From NCBI GenBank assembly GCA_015064415.1, contig SVSG01000006.1, positions 18,308-82,307 of the forward strand: 64,000 nt of DNA. Reading direction: 5' to 3'. Each line of letters starts with the position of its first letter. Position 1 is the stretch's first letter. Under the pieces are notes generated by a model. The model worked only from the letters and a program-made list of their open reading frames with translations, was not told the DNA's origin and did no database searches. Both the position numbers and the translations under genes were made by a program. The stretch comes from Oscillospiraceae bacterium. Its GTDB lineage: Bacteria > Bacillota > Clostridia > Oscillospirales > CAG-272. Below are positions 7,598-15,736 of this stretch, piece by piece.

Positions 7598-8453
7598 CCA
7601 AAAGCATTACACGCTTGGCATCAACGTGCCGGATCGCTTTCACGGGGACGAGATCACAGAACAGCTGGCGCACATCGCGCGCGTGGGATTTGACGGCTTT
7701 TTCACGCTGTGGGAACACGGTTACGTGGAAAAGTGGGCAAACGCCGCCGCGCGTCATGGGCTTTTCTATCAGTCCATCCACGCCCCCTATCTGGAGGCAG
7801 GCAAGCTGTGGCAGGAGGGCGAGGAGGGCGAGCGCGTGCTGTGCGAGCTTCTCGCGTGCCTTGGCGATTGCGCGCGCTTTGACATTCCCATCATGGTGGC
7901 GCATGCCTTTATGGATTTTGTGGACGTGCCGCCGACCGAGATCGGCTTTGCGCGCCACGCGCGCGTTTTAGAAGAAGCGGATCGCCTTGGCGTGACGCTG
8001 GCGCTGGAAAATTTAGTGCGCTCCTCCTCACTTGCCGCGCTGATGGAAAGATTTCGCGGGGTGGAGTGCTGTCGGTTCTGCTATGATGCGGGGCACGAAA
8101 GCTGCTTCAACGAGGGCGAGGATATGCTATCACTTTACGGTGACCGCCTTTGCCACACGCATCTGAACGATAATTTCGGCGTGACCGACCGCACCCTGCC
8201 GCCCCATCTGATGCCGAATCACGATCTGCACCTTGCAATGGGAGATGGCACGATCGACTTTGCCGACGTGATGGACCGTCTTGACAAAACGCCTTATGAA
8301 GGGCTGCTTTGCTGTGAGATCAAGCTCAAAAACGTACCGGGGCGCCACGATCACGACCGTTATATCGAAATGCCGATCGAGGAGTTTTACGCTTTTGTGC
8401 TGGAGCGCGCCCGCGCAATGCGCGACAGAACCCTGCCGCGCAAAAATGCATAA
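7578..8453 (+). CDS. sugar phosphate isomerase/epimerase-like TIM-barrel protein
   Basis: This 291-residue protein resembles the AP-endonuclease-2/xylose-isomerase-like family. Motifs include Ser-Ile-His-Ala-Pro-Tyr, Ala-Leu-Glu-Asn-Leu (metal-ligand Glu), Cys-Tyr-Asp-Ala-Gly-His-Glu, His-Thr-His-Leu-Asn-Asp-Asn, and a late Cys-Glu-Ile-Lys. The metal-binding pattern Glu/Asp-His/His-Asp-His/Glu seems complete. Its ATG overlaps the preceding stop by 20 bp and has only a weak ribosome binding site, which suggests translational coupling. Its place between a hydratase and isocitrate dehydrogenase is unusual. The substrate is unknown. Confidence 0.8.
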   Translation: MPQRTSNQKHYTLGINVPDRFHGDEITEQLAHIARVGFDGFFTLWEHGYVEKWANAAARHGLFYQSIHAPYLEAGKLWQEGEEGERVLCELLACLGDCARFDIPIMVAHAFMDFVDVPPTEIGFARHARVLEEADRLGVTLALENLVRSSSLAALMERFRGVECCRFCYDAGHESCFNEGEDMLSLYGDRLCHTHLNDNFGVTDRTLPPHLMPNHDLHLAMGDGTIDFADVMDRLDKTPYEGLLCCEIKLKNVPGRHDHDRYIEMPIEEFYAFVLERARAMRDRTLPRKNA

Positions 8454-8519
8454 TTCCAATTATTTCGACAGATATTCCATAAAATATAACTGTTTTTCCA
8501 ATTTTCGGAGGTATTGAAG

Positions 8520-9746
8520 ATGGAAAATTTCAAGAAAATCAAAATGACCACGCCACTGGTTGAAATGGACGGCGACGAAATGACGCGGATCCTGTGGCAG
8601 ATGATCAAGGACGAGCTGTTGCTTCCCTTCGTTGATCTGAACACCGAGTATTACGATCTGGGGCTCCCCGAGCGTGAGCGGACGAAGGATCAGGTCACGT
8701 TGGACAGCGCCTATGCGACCAAGAAGTACGGTGTCGCCGTCAAGTGCGCCACCATCACCCCCAACAAGCAGCGCGTGGAGGAATACAACCTCACACAGAT
8801 GTGGAAATCCCCCAACGGCACCATCCGCGCCATTCTGGACGGCACCGTGTTCCGCGCGCCCATCCTTATTGACAGCATCCGTCCCGCCGTGCGCAACTGG
8901 GAAAAGCCGATCACCATTGCCCGTCACGCCTACGGTGACATTTACAAGGCGACCGAATACCGCGTGCCCACCGAGGGCAAGGCGGAGCTGGTCTTTACGG
9001 ATAAGGACGGCAAGGAGACCTTCCGTGAGACGGTATACGATTTTGAATGTGCGGGTGTACTGCAGGGCTCTTACAATAAGGACAGCTCGATCCGTTCCTT
9101 CGCGCACTCCTGCTTCCAATACGCGCTTTCCACGGGGCAGGATCTGTGGTTTTCCACCAAGGACACCATTTCCAAGCAGTACGATCAGACCTTCAAGCTG
9201 ATCTTCCAGGAAATTTTTGAAAACGAGTACAAGGAGCAGTTTGCAAAGGCGGGCATCGCCTACTTCTATACCCTTATCGACGATGCCGTGGCACGTGTGA
9301 TCCGCAGTAAGGGCGGCTTCATCTGGGCGTGCAAGAACTATGACGGCGACGTGATGAGCGACATGGTCTCCACCGCCTTCGGCTCGCTTGCCATGATGAC
9401 CTCTGTACTCGTCTCGCCCGATGGCAATTATGAGTACGAGGCCGCGCACGGCACCGTGACCCAGCACTATTACCGCTACCGCCGCGGCGAGCAGACCTCC
9501 ACCAACCCCATTGCCACCATCTACGCGTGGTCGGGTGCGCTCCGCAAGCGCGGTGAGCTGGACGGGCTTGCCGATCTTGTGAACTTCGCGGATCACTTGG
9601 AGGGAGCGTGCCTTGACACCCTCAACGACGGCGTGATGACGAAGGATCTTGTAAATCTTGTCCTGCCCGGCACCAAGGTGCAGGCCGTGAACTCCGCCGA
9701 GTTCATCGCCGCAATTCGTGAACGTTTGGAGAAAAGATTGGCGTAA
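8520..9746 (+). CDS. icd: NADP-type isocitrate dehydrogenase
   Basis: This 408-residue enzyme converts isocitrate to 2-oxoglutarate. It belongs to the homodimeric subfamily shared with eukaryotic cytosolic enzymes: Glu-Met-Asp-Gly-Asp-Glu-Met-Thr-Arg near the start, Ser-Pro-Asn-Gly-Thr-Ile-Arg for substrate binding, and Asn-Tyr-Glu... Ala-Ala-His-Gly-Thr-Val-Thr near the end. The start is the ATG at 8520, eight bases after GGAGG, since the TTG two codons upstream is too close to that site. With the aconitase-like gene it forms the oxidative arm to 2-oxoglutarate and glutamate. Confidence 0.93.
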   Translation: MENFKKIKMTTPLVEMDGDEMTRILWQMIKDELLLPFVDLNTEYYDLGLPERERTKDQVTLDSAYATKKYGVAVKCATITPNKQRVEEYNLTQMWKSPNGTIRAILDGTVFRAPILIDSIRPAVRNWEKPITIARHAYGDIYKATEYRVPTEGKAELVFTDKDGKETFRETVYDFECAGVLQGSYNKDSSIRSFAHSCFQYALSTGQDLWFSTKDTISKQYDQTFKLIFQEIFENEYKEQFAKAGIAYFYTLIDDAVARVIRSKGGFIWACKNYDGDVMSDMVSTAFGSLAMMTSVLVSPDGNYEYEAAHGTVTQHYYRYRRGEQTSTNPIATIYAWSGALRKRGELDGLADLVNFADHLEGACLDTLNDGVMTKDLVNLVLPGTKVQAVNSAEFIAAIRERLEKRLA

Positions 9747-9750
9747 GCAA

Positions 9751-9780
9751 AAAAACGGAGCCGAAATCGGCTCCGTTTTT
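9751..9780. terminator. bidirectional terminator between icd and lipoprotein gene
   Basis: AAAAACGGAGCCGA and TCGGCTCCGTTTTT form a stem between two convergent genes, with A and T tracts serving both strands. Confidence 0.85.
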
Positions 9781-9785
9781 TTTGC

Positions 9786-10622
9786 TTACTTTTCTTTTCC
9801 CTTTTGAAAAGTTTTTAACAGTAGTTTCGTGAGACTTCCATAACTGACGTTTTCATCCTCAAAACGATTTTCAATGGTATAAAGCAGTGCACAGGTATCA
9901 TCCTCCAGCTTGATCAAAATGACATCAAGGATCTCATGCCCCTTGCGCTTGGTATTTCCTTGATAGATGGCATCCAGCTTGGCTTCAATGGTGTCTTGTG
10001 CCTTCTTTTCGTCGATCGGTACACTTTCGATATCCTCAAAGGAGCCAATCGCCCTTTTCGTGAAAGAGCGTATCCGCCCATTTCCGTCAATGGAGATCGA
10101 TAAGCCATCTGTGGTGCGGTAAGTGCTTACTTCTCGATAGTAGGTGAAAATGTAGCAAAGAGGATGCTCTATGACCTCGACCCCTACCTTATATTCGGAC
10201 AAGGAGATATAGTCATCCGCAATCGCATCCGCGATTTTCTTACAATCCACTTGGGACTTTTTCCCACCGGCATAATCATAGAAAAAGGAAATGTGTAACA
10301 GCTCCTTCGCATCGTCGTCTACCTTGAACCAAGTATCTTCGCATTTATAACGATGAGAAACATATAAATCGGGCATATTTACGCAAGAATTTTTGTAGCT
10401 GCCGGAATAGGTTCTGCCGTTAAAGGTAACCGTAGCGGTCTTGGGGGCTTGGGAGGCTTGGTGATAGTTTAATTTTTCACTACTCCATATTGCAAATTGG
10501 GAATCCGTCCCCCCGACCTCCAGCGCAACATACTCACCTTGATACTCTTCTTGGCATCCCACAAAGCTCATAAGAAGTAGTACAAAACAAAGAAGCAATG
10601 AAACAGTTCTGATCTTCGTCAT
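9786..10622 (-). CDS. uncharacterised lipoprotein
   Basis: This is a 278-residue protein. Its N-terminus is Lys/Arg followed by a Leu-rich stretch and Phe-Val-Gly-Cys, so Cys23 is the likely lipidation site and the mature protein would sit on the outer face of the membrane. The start at 10622 is chosen from GGAGGAGG upstream and because it gives a standard signal peptide; an upstream codon would add 18 odd residues. The mature part has no domain I recognise. The gene lies behind a 180-nt leader with its own strong promoter and a terminator-like hairpin 35 bp before the start. Confidence 0.75.
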   Translation of the reverse strand: MTKIRTVSLLLCFVLLLMSFVGCQEEYQGEYVALEVGGTDSQFAIWSSEKLNYHQASQAPKTATVTFNGRTYSGSYKNSCVNMPDLYVSHRYKCEDTWFKVDDDAKELLHISFFYDYAGGKKSQVDCKKIADAIADDYISLSEYKVGVEVIEHPLCYIFTYYREVSTYRTTDGLSISIDGNGRIRSFTKRAIGSFEDIESVPIDEKKAQDTIEAKLDAIYQGNTKRKGHEILDVILIKLEDDTCALLYTIENRFEDENVSYGSLTKLLLKTFQKGKEK

Positions 10623-10654
10623 AGCAAGACCTCCTCCCCTCAAAACATTCGAAC

Positions 10655-10698
10655 AAAAAGCGCACAGTTGAACCAACTCCGATTCAACTTGTGCGCTT
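10655..10698 (-). terminator. leader hairpin with U-tract, candidate attenuator
   Basis: On the minus strand an AAGCGCACA-type arm (10683-10698) pairs with TTCAAC-TGTGCGCTT (10659-10673), followed by TTTTTG. It lies inside the leader of the lipoprotein gene, between promoter and ribosome binding site, so it can either end a short RNA or attenuate the gene. Confidence 0.6.
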
Positions 10699-10836
10699 GT
10701 TTCCCTATCATCTATGCTGCAAAACCTCTTTGTGAAGCTCTGTGGAAATTCGCACTTCAGTTATCGGGGGTTCGCTTAAAACAAGATAAAAATTTTATCC
10801 TACTTATATTCTATCATGAAAAGTTATATTTGTCAA
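10699..10836 (-). promoter_or_regulatory. promoter and structured 5' leader of the lipoprotein gene
   Basis: A near-perfect promoter reads TTGACA (10836-10831), 17 bp, TAGAAT (10813-10808) on the minus strand. The RNA would start near 10800. It contains a short palindrome (GATAAAATTTTATC) and a nested hairpin (TGAAGTG to CAC and CTTCA) before the attenuator-like stem at 10659-10698. I recognise no known riboswitch class. It could equally be a small RNA of about 140 nt. Confidence 0.6.
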
Positions 10837-10860
10837 GCCGGCTTACTATAGCGTCAGGAA

Positions 10861-12237
10861 TCAAGAAAAGGTTTTCACCTGCGCGCGGTCGACCATGCCG
10901 CCGTAATCGCATATTTTTTGGCGCAGTGCCGTTACGTCTACCGCATCAAAGGGGATGTCAGCCGCCACCGCAAGCCCTGCCGCCACGCCTGCGCACTCAC
11001 CCATCGCAAGGCAGGGCCCCATCACGCGCACCACGCCAAGCGCCTCGCGCTCGACACCGATACACCGCCCCACGGCGATCAGATTCGGGATGCCGACGGG
11101 CAATAGCGCGCGGTACGGGATCTGCGTAAATTTCGACTTGCGCACCACGCCGTGATAGGGCTGAACGCTCGGATTTTTCGGGTTCGGCATATCCCAGCCG
11201 TAGCCCGACAGCGCAATGCCGTCGGGGAACTCCGTGCCCTCCACAATATCCTTCACAGCAAGCGTATATCGCGTCTTTAAGCGGCGCGTTTCGCGGATAC
11301 CGATCACGGGCGCCACGGCGCGCACTGTGGCATTGGCAAAGCCCGGAAAATGCGCGCGCATCAAGGCAAGCAAGCGGTAATTCTCCGCTCTTCCCGCGAC
11401 GGTGGCCTCGGTCAACGAGGCGGCATCGGTGCCGTCCACGCCCACCTGACGGATGGTATTGATCATATACACGTCGTTTTTCACCATTTTGACCGAGATA
11501 AAAATATCGTAAGGGAAGGTCCATTCCCCTTTCTTTTTCAGCGCCTCGATCAGATTTTTGAAGCGCACGTCGCCCGTGTCGCGCATATACGTGCTCAGCG
11601 TGTCGGTGTCCACGCCCTCCACGTGCATTTCGAGAGATGCGGCGGCAAGCCCGCCCTCCTCGTCGCCAAAGGCGAAGGGACAGCCCGCAAGGGCCGCCAC
11701 GTCACCGTCGCCCGTGGCATCGACAAAATATTTGCCGCGGATCAGGGTAAGGCCGCTTTTATTATGCACGACAACGCCCGTGATGCGCCCGTTTTCCGTG
11801 ACCGTATCCAGAATATCGGTGTGATAAAGCAGCTTGGCGCCAACCTCGGTAAGCATCTGCTCCAACAGCAGCTTCATGCGCTCTCCGTCAAAAATAAGCC
11901 CCGTGGCAAGCCCTTTTTTCCATCCGTGAGGATTGAGCGCGGGATCCACACCGCGCACGTCCACGCCGGCGCCCTCGGCAAGCAACGCCTGCTCGATCTT
12001 TTCAAAAATACCGCCGACACATTGCTTTTGCACACCGTCCTCAAAGGCGCGCACACCGAGAATGTGGTTGACCATACCCTGCGTACCCACGCCGCCAAGC
12101 GCGCCGGTACGCTCGATCAAAAGCACGTGCAGCCCCTCGCGTGCCGCCGCATACGCCGCCGCGAAGCCGGAAAAGCCGCCGCCGCACACCACAAGATCGT
12201 ACGGCTCGCTTTCTGCGATCTGTTTTTGATAAAGCAT
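10861..12237 (-). CDS. FAD-dependent oxidoreductase (FAD_oxidored family)
   Basis: This 458-residue flavoprotein opens with the dinucleotide-binding motif Val-Val-Cys-Gly-Gly-Gly-Phe-Ser-Gly (residues about 16-24), followed by an acidic Glu-Arg that binds the ribose. Ala-Thr-Gly-Asp-Gly-Asp-Val-Ala is the second FAD contact. The C-terminal Ala-Val-Gly-Arg-Cys-Ile-Gly is typical of the family found with glycan-degradation genes in gut bacteria. The start at 12237 fits the Rossmann strand; the longer frame adds 46 unlikely residues. It is divergent from a DUF4091 gene, which suggests a shared sugar-related role. The substrate is unknown. Confidence 0.82.
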   Translation of the reverse strand: MLYQKQIAESEPYDLVVCGGGFSGFAAAYAAAREGLHVLLIERTGALGGVGTQGMVNHILGVRAFEDGVQKQCVGGIFEKIEQALLAEGAGVDVRGVDPALNPHGWKKGLATGLIFDGERMKLLLEQMLTEVGAKLLYHTDILDTVTENGRITGVVVHNKSGLTLIRGKYFVDATGDGDVAALAGCPFAFGDEEGGLAAASLEMHVEGVDTDTLSTYMRDTGDVRFKNLIEALKKKGEWTFPYDIFISVKMVKNDVYMINTIRQVGVDGTDAASLTEATVAGRAENYRLLALMRAHFPGFANATVRAVAPVIGIRETRRLKTRYTLAVKDIVEGTEFPDGIALSGYGWDMPNPKNPSVQPYHGVVRKSKFTQIPYRALLPVGIPNLIAVGRCIGVEREALGVVRVMGPCLAMGECAGVAAGLAVAADIPFDAVDVTALRQKICDYGGMVDRAQVKTFS

Positions 12238-12261
12238 ATAGGTCACATCCTTTCTAATTCT

Positions 12262-12360
12262 ATCATACCATATTTTCCCTTGCCATGTCAAGAAAATGGC
12301 GAAAATCAAACACCCTTTCCCTATTTCTTCATTGACAGCAATAGCGCGAAATGCTATAAT
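12262..12360. promoter_or_regulatory. divergent promoters between FAD oxidoreductase and DUF4091 gene
   Basis: Leftward: TTGACA (12291-12286), 18 bp, TATGAT (12267-12262). Rightward: TTGACA (12332-12337), 17 bp, TATAAT (12355-12360). The two start regions are back to back, so the genes may share control. Confidence 0.75.
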
Positions 12361-12388
12361 GAAAGCAACAACCAAGGAGGTATGCCCT

Positions 12389-14122
12389 ATGTCTTATCTG
12401 AAGCTTGCCAACGAAGGCTATAAGCTGAAGCTGCAATACGCCGCCGAGCCGCCCACGCCCCCGTCCTGTCTGTACGCCGCGCGCCGCGACAGCGCCGCGT
12501 TTCAGCTGATCCTTTGCTCCGATGATTATTACAGCGTCAATATCGCGCGCGGCGAGTGGATCTCCGCACGCGGTGACAAGCACATCACCGCGCCCTTGCG
12601 CCACGAAAGACTGCGCGTGGACGTGGACGCGCCCTTCCCCGTGAAGCTCTGTATCGAGGAGTTTTTGACGGATGATGACAACATCCAAAAGGCGGACATG
12701 CTGCTGGCGCAAAGCGTGCGCGAAAGCGACCCGCACAAGCCCACGGCCGTCTGGGCGGAGGTCTGTGTACCCGAGAATGCCGCGCCCGGCGATTACACCG
12801 TGACGGTGCGCCTTTACAGCGCGTTCAGCTTTGAGGACGAGGTGCTGCTGCAGACCGAAACGCTGCCGCTGCACGTGGCAAATTTTCTGCTTCCCGCCCC
12901 GAAAGATCGCAAATTCTTCCTTGATCTGTGGCAGCACAACTCGAATATCGCACGCAAGCACGACGTGCCGCTTTGGAGCGACGCGCACTTTGCCGTGATG
13001 GAAAAATACGTCAAAACGCTTGCCGACCTTGGTCAGCGCTCGATCACTATTTGCGCCAGCGAGATCCCCTGGTCGGGGCAAAGCTGCTTTGAAAGTCAGG
13101 AGTTCGGCGGCAATCTGTTTGAGTTTTCCATTATCCCCATCACGCGCGAGTGCGACGGTAGCTTTTCTTACGATTTCTCGCTGATGCAGCGCTACATCGA
13201 CCTTTGCACCAAGGCGGGCTTTGACGGAGATATTGAGGTCTTTGGTCTTGTCAACCTCTGGACCAAGGAAAGATTGATGCCGAATCCCCCCTGCACCGAC
13301 TATCCCGAGGCCATTCGCCTGCGCTACTATGATCGCGCGGACGGCTGTATGAAATACATCCGCGAGGGTGAGCAGGTCAAAACCTTTGTGCGCGCGCTGG
13401 AAAAGTATTTCATCGACACCGATCAGATCGAGCGCGTACGCGTGGCGGCCGACGAGCCCGCCGACGTGGACAAATACCGCGAAAGTCTCAATCTTCTTCA
13501 GGAAATTGCGCCCCGCTTCCGCCTCAAGACCGCGATCAATCACGTGGAATTTATTGAGGAATTCGGTGACCGTATCGACGATTTCGTGCCGCATCTGCGC
13601 AGCGGTCTGAAGGGCTATGACTCACTTTGTCATTACCGCGAAAAATACCCCGAAAAGCGCTTTTTGTGGTACGTTTGCACGGGATCGATCAAGCCGAACA
13701 CCTTCCTGCGCTCCGCGCTGACCGAGTGCCGTATGATCGGCACCATCACAAGCGTCTTCCGCTTTGACGGCTTTTTGCGCTGGAATTACACCATCTGGCC
13801 CGAGGATCCGCGCCGCGAGCTGCGCTGCAGCCGTTGGGAGGCGGGCGACACCAACTTCGTTTACCCCGCGTACAACGGGGACGTGCTGCTTTCACTCCGC
13901 TACAAAAATCTGCAACGCGGTCTTGTCGACCACGAGCTCTTGGAAACGGTGCGCGATCGCTTCGGCGACGGGGTCGCAGACGGCCTCACGCAAAAGCTGA
14001 TGCACGTGCAGGACGCCTTCACCTACTACGCGCTTTCCCGCAAGGACGTGGCACTTTTCAGCTACGATTGGGAAAAGTTCAACGCCCACAAGGCAGAAAT
14101 GCTGGCCTTACTTGCCGAATAA
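12389..14122 (+). CDS. DUF4091 glycosidase-like protein
   Basis: This 577-residue protein has an N-terminal beta-sandwich region, a central barrel-like part, and a C-terminal Phe-Leu-Arg-Trp-Asn-Tyr-Thr-Ile-Trp-Pro motif typical of DUF4091 proteins, which resemble retaining glycosidases. There is no signal peptide, so it acts inside the cell. The start is the ATG at 12389, after AAGGAGG; an earlier in-frame ATG lies upstream of the promoter. The catalytic acids cannot be assigned with confidence. The gene is divergent from an FAD oxidoreductase. Confidence 0.75.
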   Translation: MSYLKLANEGYKLKLQYAAEPPTPPSCLYAARRDSAAFQLILCSDDYYSVNIARGEWISARGDKHITAPLRHERLRVDVDAPFPVKLCIEEFLTDDDNIQKADMLLAQSVRESDPHKPTAVWAEVCVPENAAPGDYTVTVRLYSAFSFEDEVLLQTETLPLHVANFLLPAPKDRKFFLDLWQHNSNIARKHDVPLWSDAHFAVMEKYVKTLADLGQRSITICASEIPWSGQSCFESQEFGGNLFEFSIIPITRECDGSFSYDFSLMQRYIDLCTKAGFDGDIEVFGLVNLWTKERLMPNPPCTDYPEAIRLRYYDRADGCMKYIREGEQVKTFVRALEKYFIDTDQIERVRVAADEPADVDKYRESLNLLQEIAPRFRLKTAINHVEFIEEFGDRIDDFVPHLRSGLKGYDSLCHYREKYPEKRFLWYVCTGSIKPNTFLRSALTECRMIGTITSVFRFDGFLRWNYTIWPEDPRRELRCSRWEAGDTNFVYPAYNGDVLLSLRYKNLQRGLVDHELLETVRDRFGDGVADGLTQKLMHVQDAFTYYALSRKDVALFSYDWEKFNAHKAEMLALLAE

Positions 14123-14124
14123 AC

Positions 14125-14155
14125 AGAAAAAATCCACCCGAACGGGTGGATTTTT
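14125..14155. terminator. bidirectional terminator
   Basis: AAAAAATCCACCCG pairs with CGGGTGGATTTTTT between the convergent DUF4091 and tadA genes. Confidence 0.85.
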
Positions 14156-14157
14156 TG

Positions 14158-14616
14158 TTATCCGTCTTTTCTTTTGGCGCGGAAGAAGGTCTGCAGTAGC
14201 GTGCGCGCCTCCTCGCGTAAAATGCCGTTTTCCACCACGGGATGTGCGCCAAGCGGAAAGCGCGGCAGATTCAGCACACTGCCCATTGCGCCCGCCGTGG
14301 GATCCTTGGCGGCATAGACCACGCGCCCCACGCGTGCGGCCAGAATAGCCCCCGCGCACATCGGGCAGGGCTCCAGCGTCACGTACAGCGTGCAATCCGA
14401 CATACGCCAATCCCCTTTTTGCTTGCCCGCCGCGCGCAAGACCTCAATTTCAGCATGCGAGGTCACGTCATAATCGCGCTCGCGGTGGTTATGCGCACAG
14501 GCAAGCACCGTTTCCCCGCACGTCAGCACCGCGCCGATCGGGGGCTCGCCCTCCTTTGCGGAAAGTGCCGCCTCCGCAATCGCCATTTTCATAAATTTCA
14601 GATCAAGCTCCTGCAT
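14158..14616 (-). CDS. tadA: tRNA-specific adenosine deaminase
   Basis: This 152-residue enzyme makes inosine at the wobble position of tRNA-Arg(ACG). The zinc site and proton shuttle are complete: His54-Ala-Glu56 and Pro-Cys84-Pro-Met-Cys87. The start at 14616 has GAGGT just upstream; the longer frame would run back into the CPBP protease gene. It follows that gene by 8 bp and probably depends on its promoter. Confidence 0.93.
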   Translation of the reverse strand: MQELDLKFMKMAIAEAALSAKEGEPPIGAVLTCGETVLACAHNHRERDYDVTSHAEIEVLRAAGKQKGDWRMSDCTLYVTLEPCPMCAGAILAARVGRVVYAAKDPTAGAMGSVLNLPRFPLGAHPVVENGILREEARTLLQTFFRAKRKDG

Positions 14617-14624
14617 ACGGTACC

Positions 14625-15620
14625 TCAAAACAAAAGCAACGCCATCAAAAGCAGCGAGATCATATTCACCACGCAAAGCACCACGAACACGATCATCGGC
14701 ACGTTGAAAAACAGCTTGATGCGGCGGGAAAGCGAAATGGGATAGTCGGTATACTCCGCATCCTTGGTAAGCTCGCGCTCAAAGGCGCCCGCCGCGCGCA
14801 TTTCCCGCTGACGGCTTTTGTCCGAGCGAAACAGCATCACACCCGCCAGTATGCCCAACAGCAGAATGCCGCCCTCCATGCAATACAGCACCACGTTGGC
14901 GGTTGCCTCGGGCAATCTTTCGATCACGGCGGTCTGCAAAACAGACTGGAAATTGTTGAAGAAGTGCATCAGCACACAGACCCAGATCGAGCGCGTGCGC
15001 ACGTAGATCCACCCGAGCACCACACCGGAAAGCGTGGCGTAAAGGAACTGCTCTGCATTCTGGTGCATCAGCCCGAACAAAAACGCGCTGGCAAAGATCG
15101 CCGTGGTGCGCCCGTAGGGCAACAGATTTTCCAGAATCAAGCCGCGGAACAAAAACTCCTCCACGAAGGCGGGGACCACGGCAAGCGACAAAAACAGCAG
15201 CACCAGCTGATAGTTTGAGGTGATATCCGTCTGCCAGAGGACCTCCTCGGAAAATTCACTGTAATGAAAAATGCTGACGAACTGCGCGTTCAGATAGGCG
15301 AGCGCGCTGTTTGCCGCCACGCCGAACACCACGTAAAAAAGCGCGTTTTTGGGGAGCGTGAGCGAAAGGCGCATCGGCTCGGCAGGTGTTTTGGAGGGCA
15401 ATTTTTTGAAAAAGAAGATGGGCAACATGAAAATGGCCGCGTATAACACAGCGCTGAGCACCTCCGTGACGACCTCGGCGGCCACGGCATTCAGCGACGC
15501 GGTAAAAAAGGACGCCAGCACCAGCACCACGCTTTGCGCCGTCATCAAACCGTAAAAGATCAACATTGTGCAAGCGATGCGAAGCGTCATGCCATGATAG
15601 CGTTGCTCTGCAGATGTCAT
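14625..15620 (-). CDS. CPBP/CAAX-family intramembrane metalloprotease
   Basis: This 331-residue membrane protein has about eight hydrophobic segments. The Abi/CPBP motifs are present: Glu-Glu-Phe-Leu-Phe-Arg-Gly (motif 1), Phe-Gly-Leu-Met-His-Gln-Asn (motif 2), and Leu-Met-His-Phe-Phe-Asn-Asn (motif 3). These supply the glutamates and histidines of the catalytic site. Family members process prenylated or signal-like peptides and give bacteriocin immunity. The target here is unknown. It is the first gene of a unit with tadA. Confidence 0.88.
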   Translation of the reverse strand: MTSAEQRYHGMTLRIACTMLIFYGLMTAQSVVLVLASFFTASLNAVAAEVVTEVLSAVLYAAIFMLPIFFFKKLPSKTPAEPMRLSLTLPKNALFYVVFGVAANSALAYLNAQFVSIFHYSEFSEEVLWQTDITSNYQLVLLFLSLAVVPAFVEEFLFRGLILENLLPYGRTTAIFASAFLFGLMHQNAEQFLYATLSGVVLGWIYVRTRSIWVCVLMHFFNNFQSVLQTAVIERLPEATANVVLYCMEGGILLLGILAGVMLFRSDKSRQREMRAAGAFERELTKDAEYTDYPISLSRRIKLFFNVPMIVFVVLCVVNMISLLLMALLLF

Positions 15621-15656
15621 CCTTACACCTTCCCTTCATTTCTTAGTATATCATAT

Positions 15657-15685
15657 ATTGTACCGCATTTTGGGCGGGATGTCAA
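15657..15685 (-). promoter_or_regulatory. promoter of the CPBP protease-tadA unit
   Basis: On the minus strand: TTGACA (15685-15680), 17 bp, TACAAT (15662-15657). Confidence 0.8.
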
Positions 15686-15700
15686 CCTCTGTGCAAGAAA

Positions 15701-15726
15701 AGCCCGCCGCATTTGCGGCGGGCTTT
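15701..15726 (-). terminator. terminator of the sugar ATPase gene
   Basis: AAAGCCCGCCGC and GCGGCGGGCTTTT form a GC-rich stem just after the stop at 15737, with a T-run on the minus strand. Confidence 0.85.
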
Positions 15727-15736
15727 TGAAAACTGA

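Noticed and set aside
10699..10810. 6S RNA or a known riboswitch
   Set aside because: No long bulged hairpin of 6S type and no recognisable cobalamin, TPP, SAM or cyclic dinucleotide core, so I left it unclassified.
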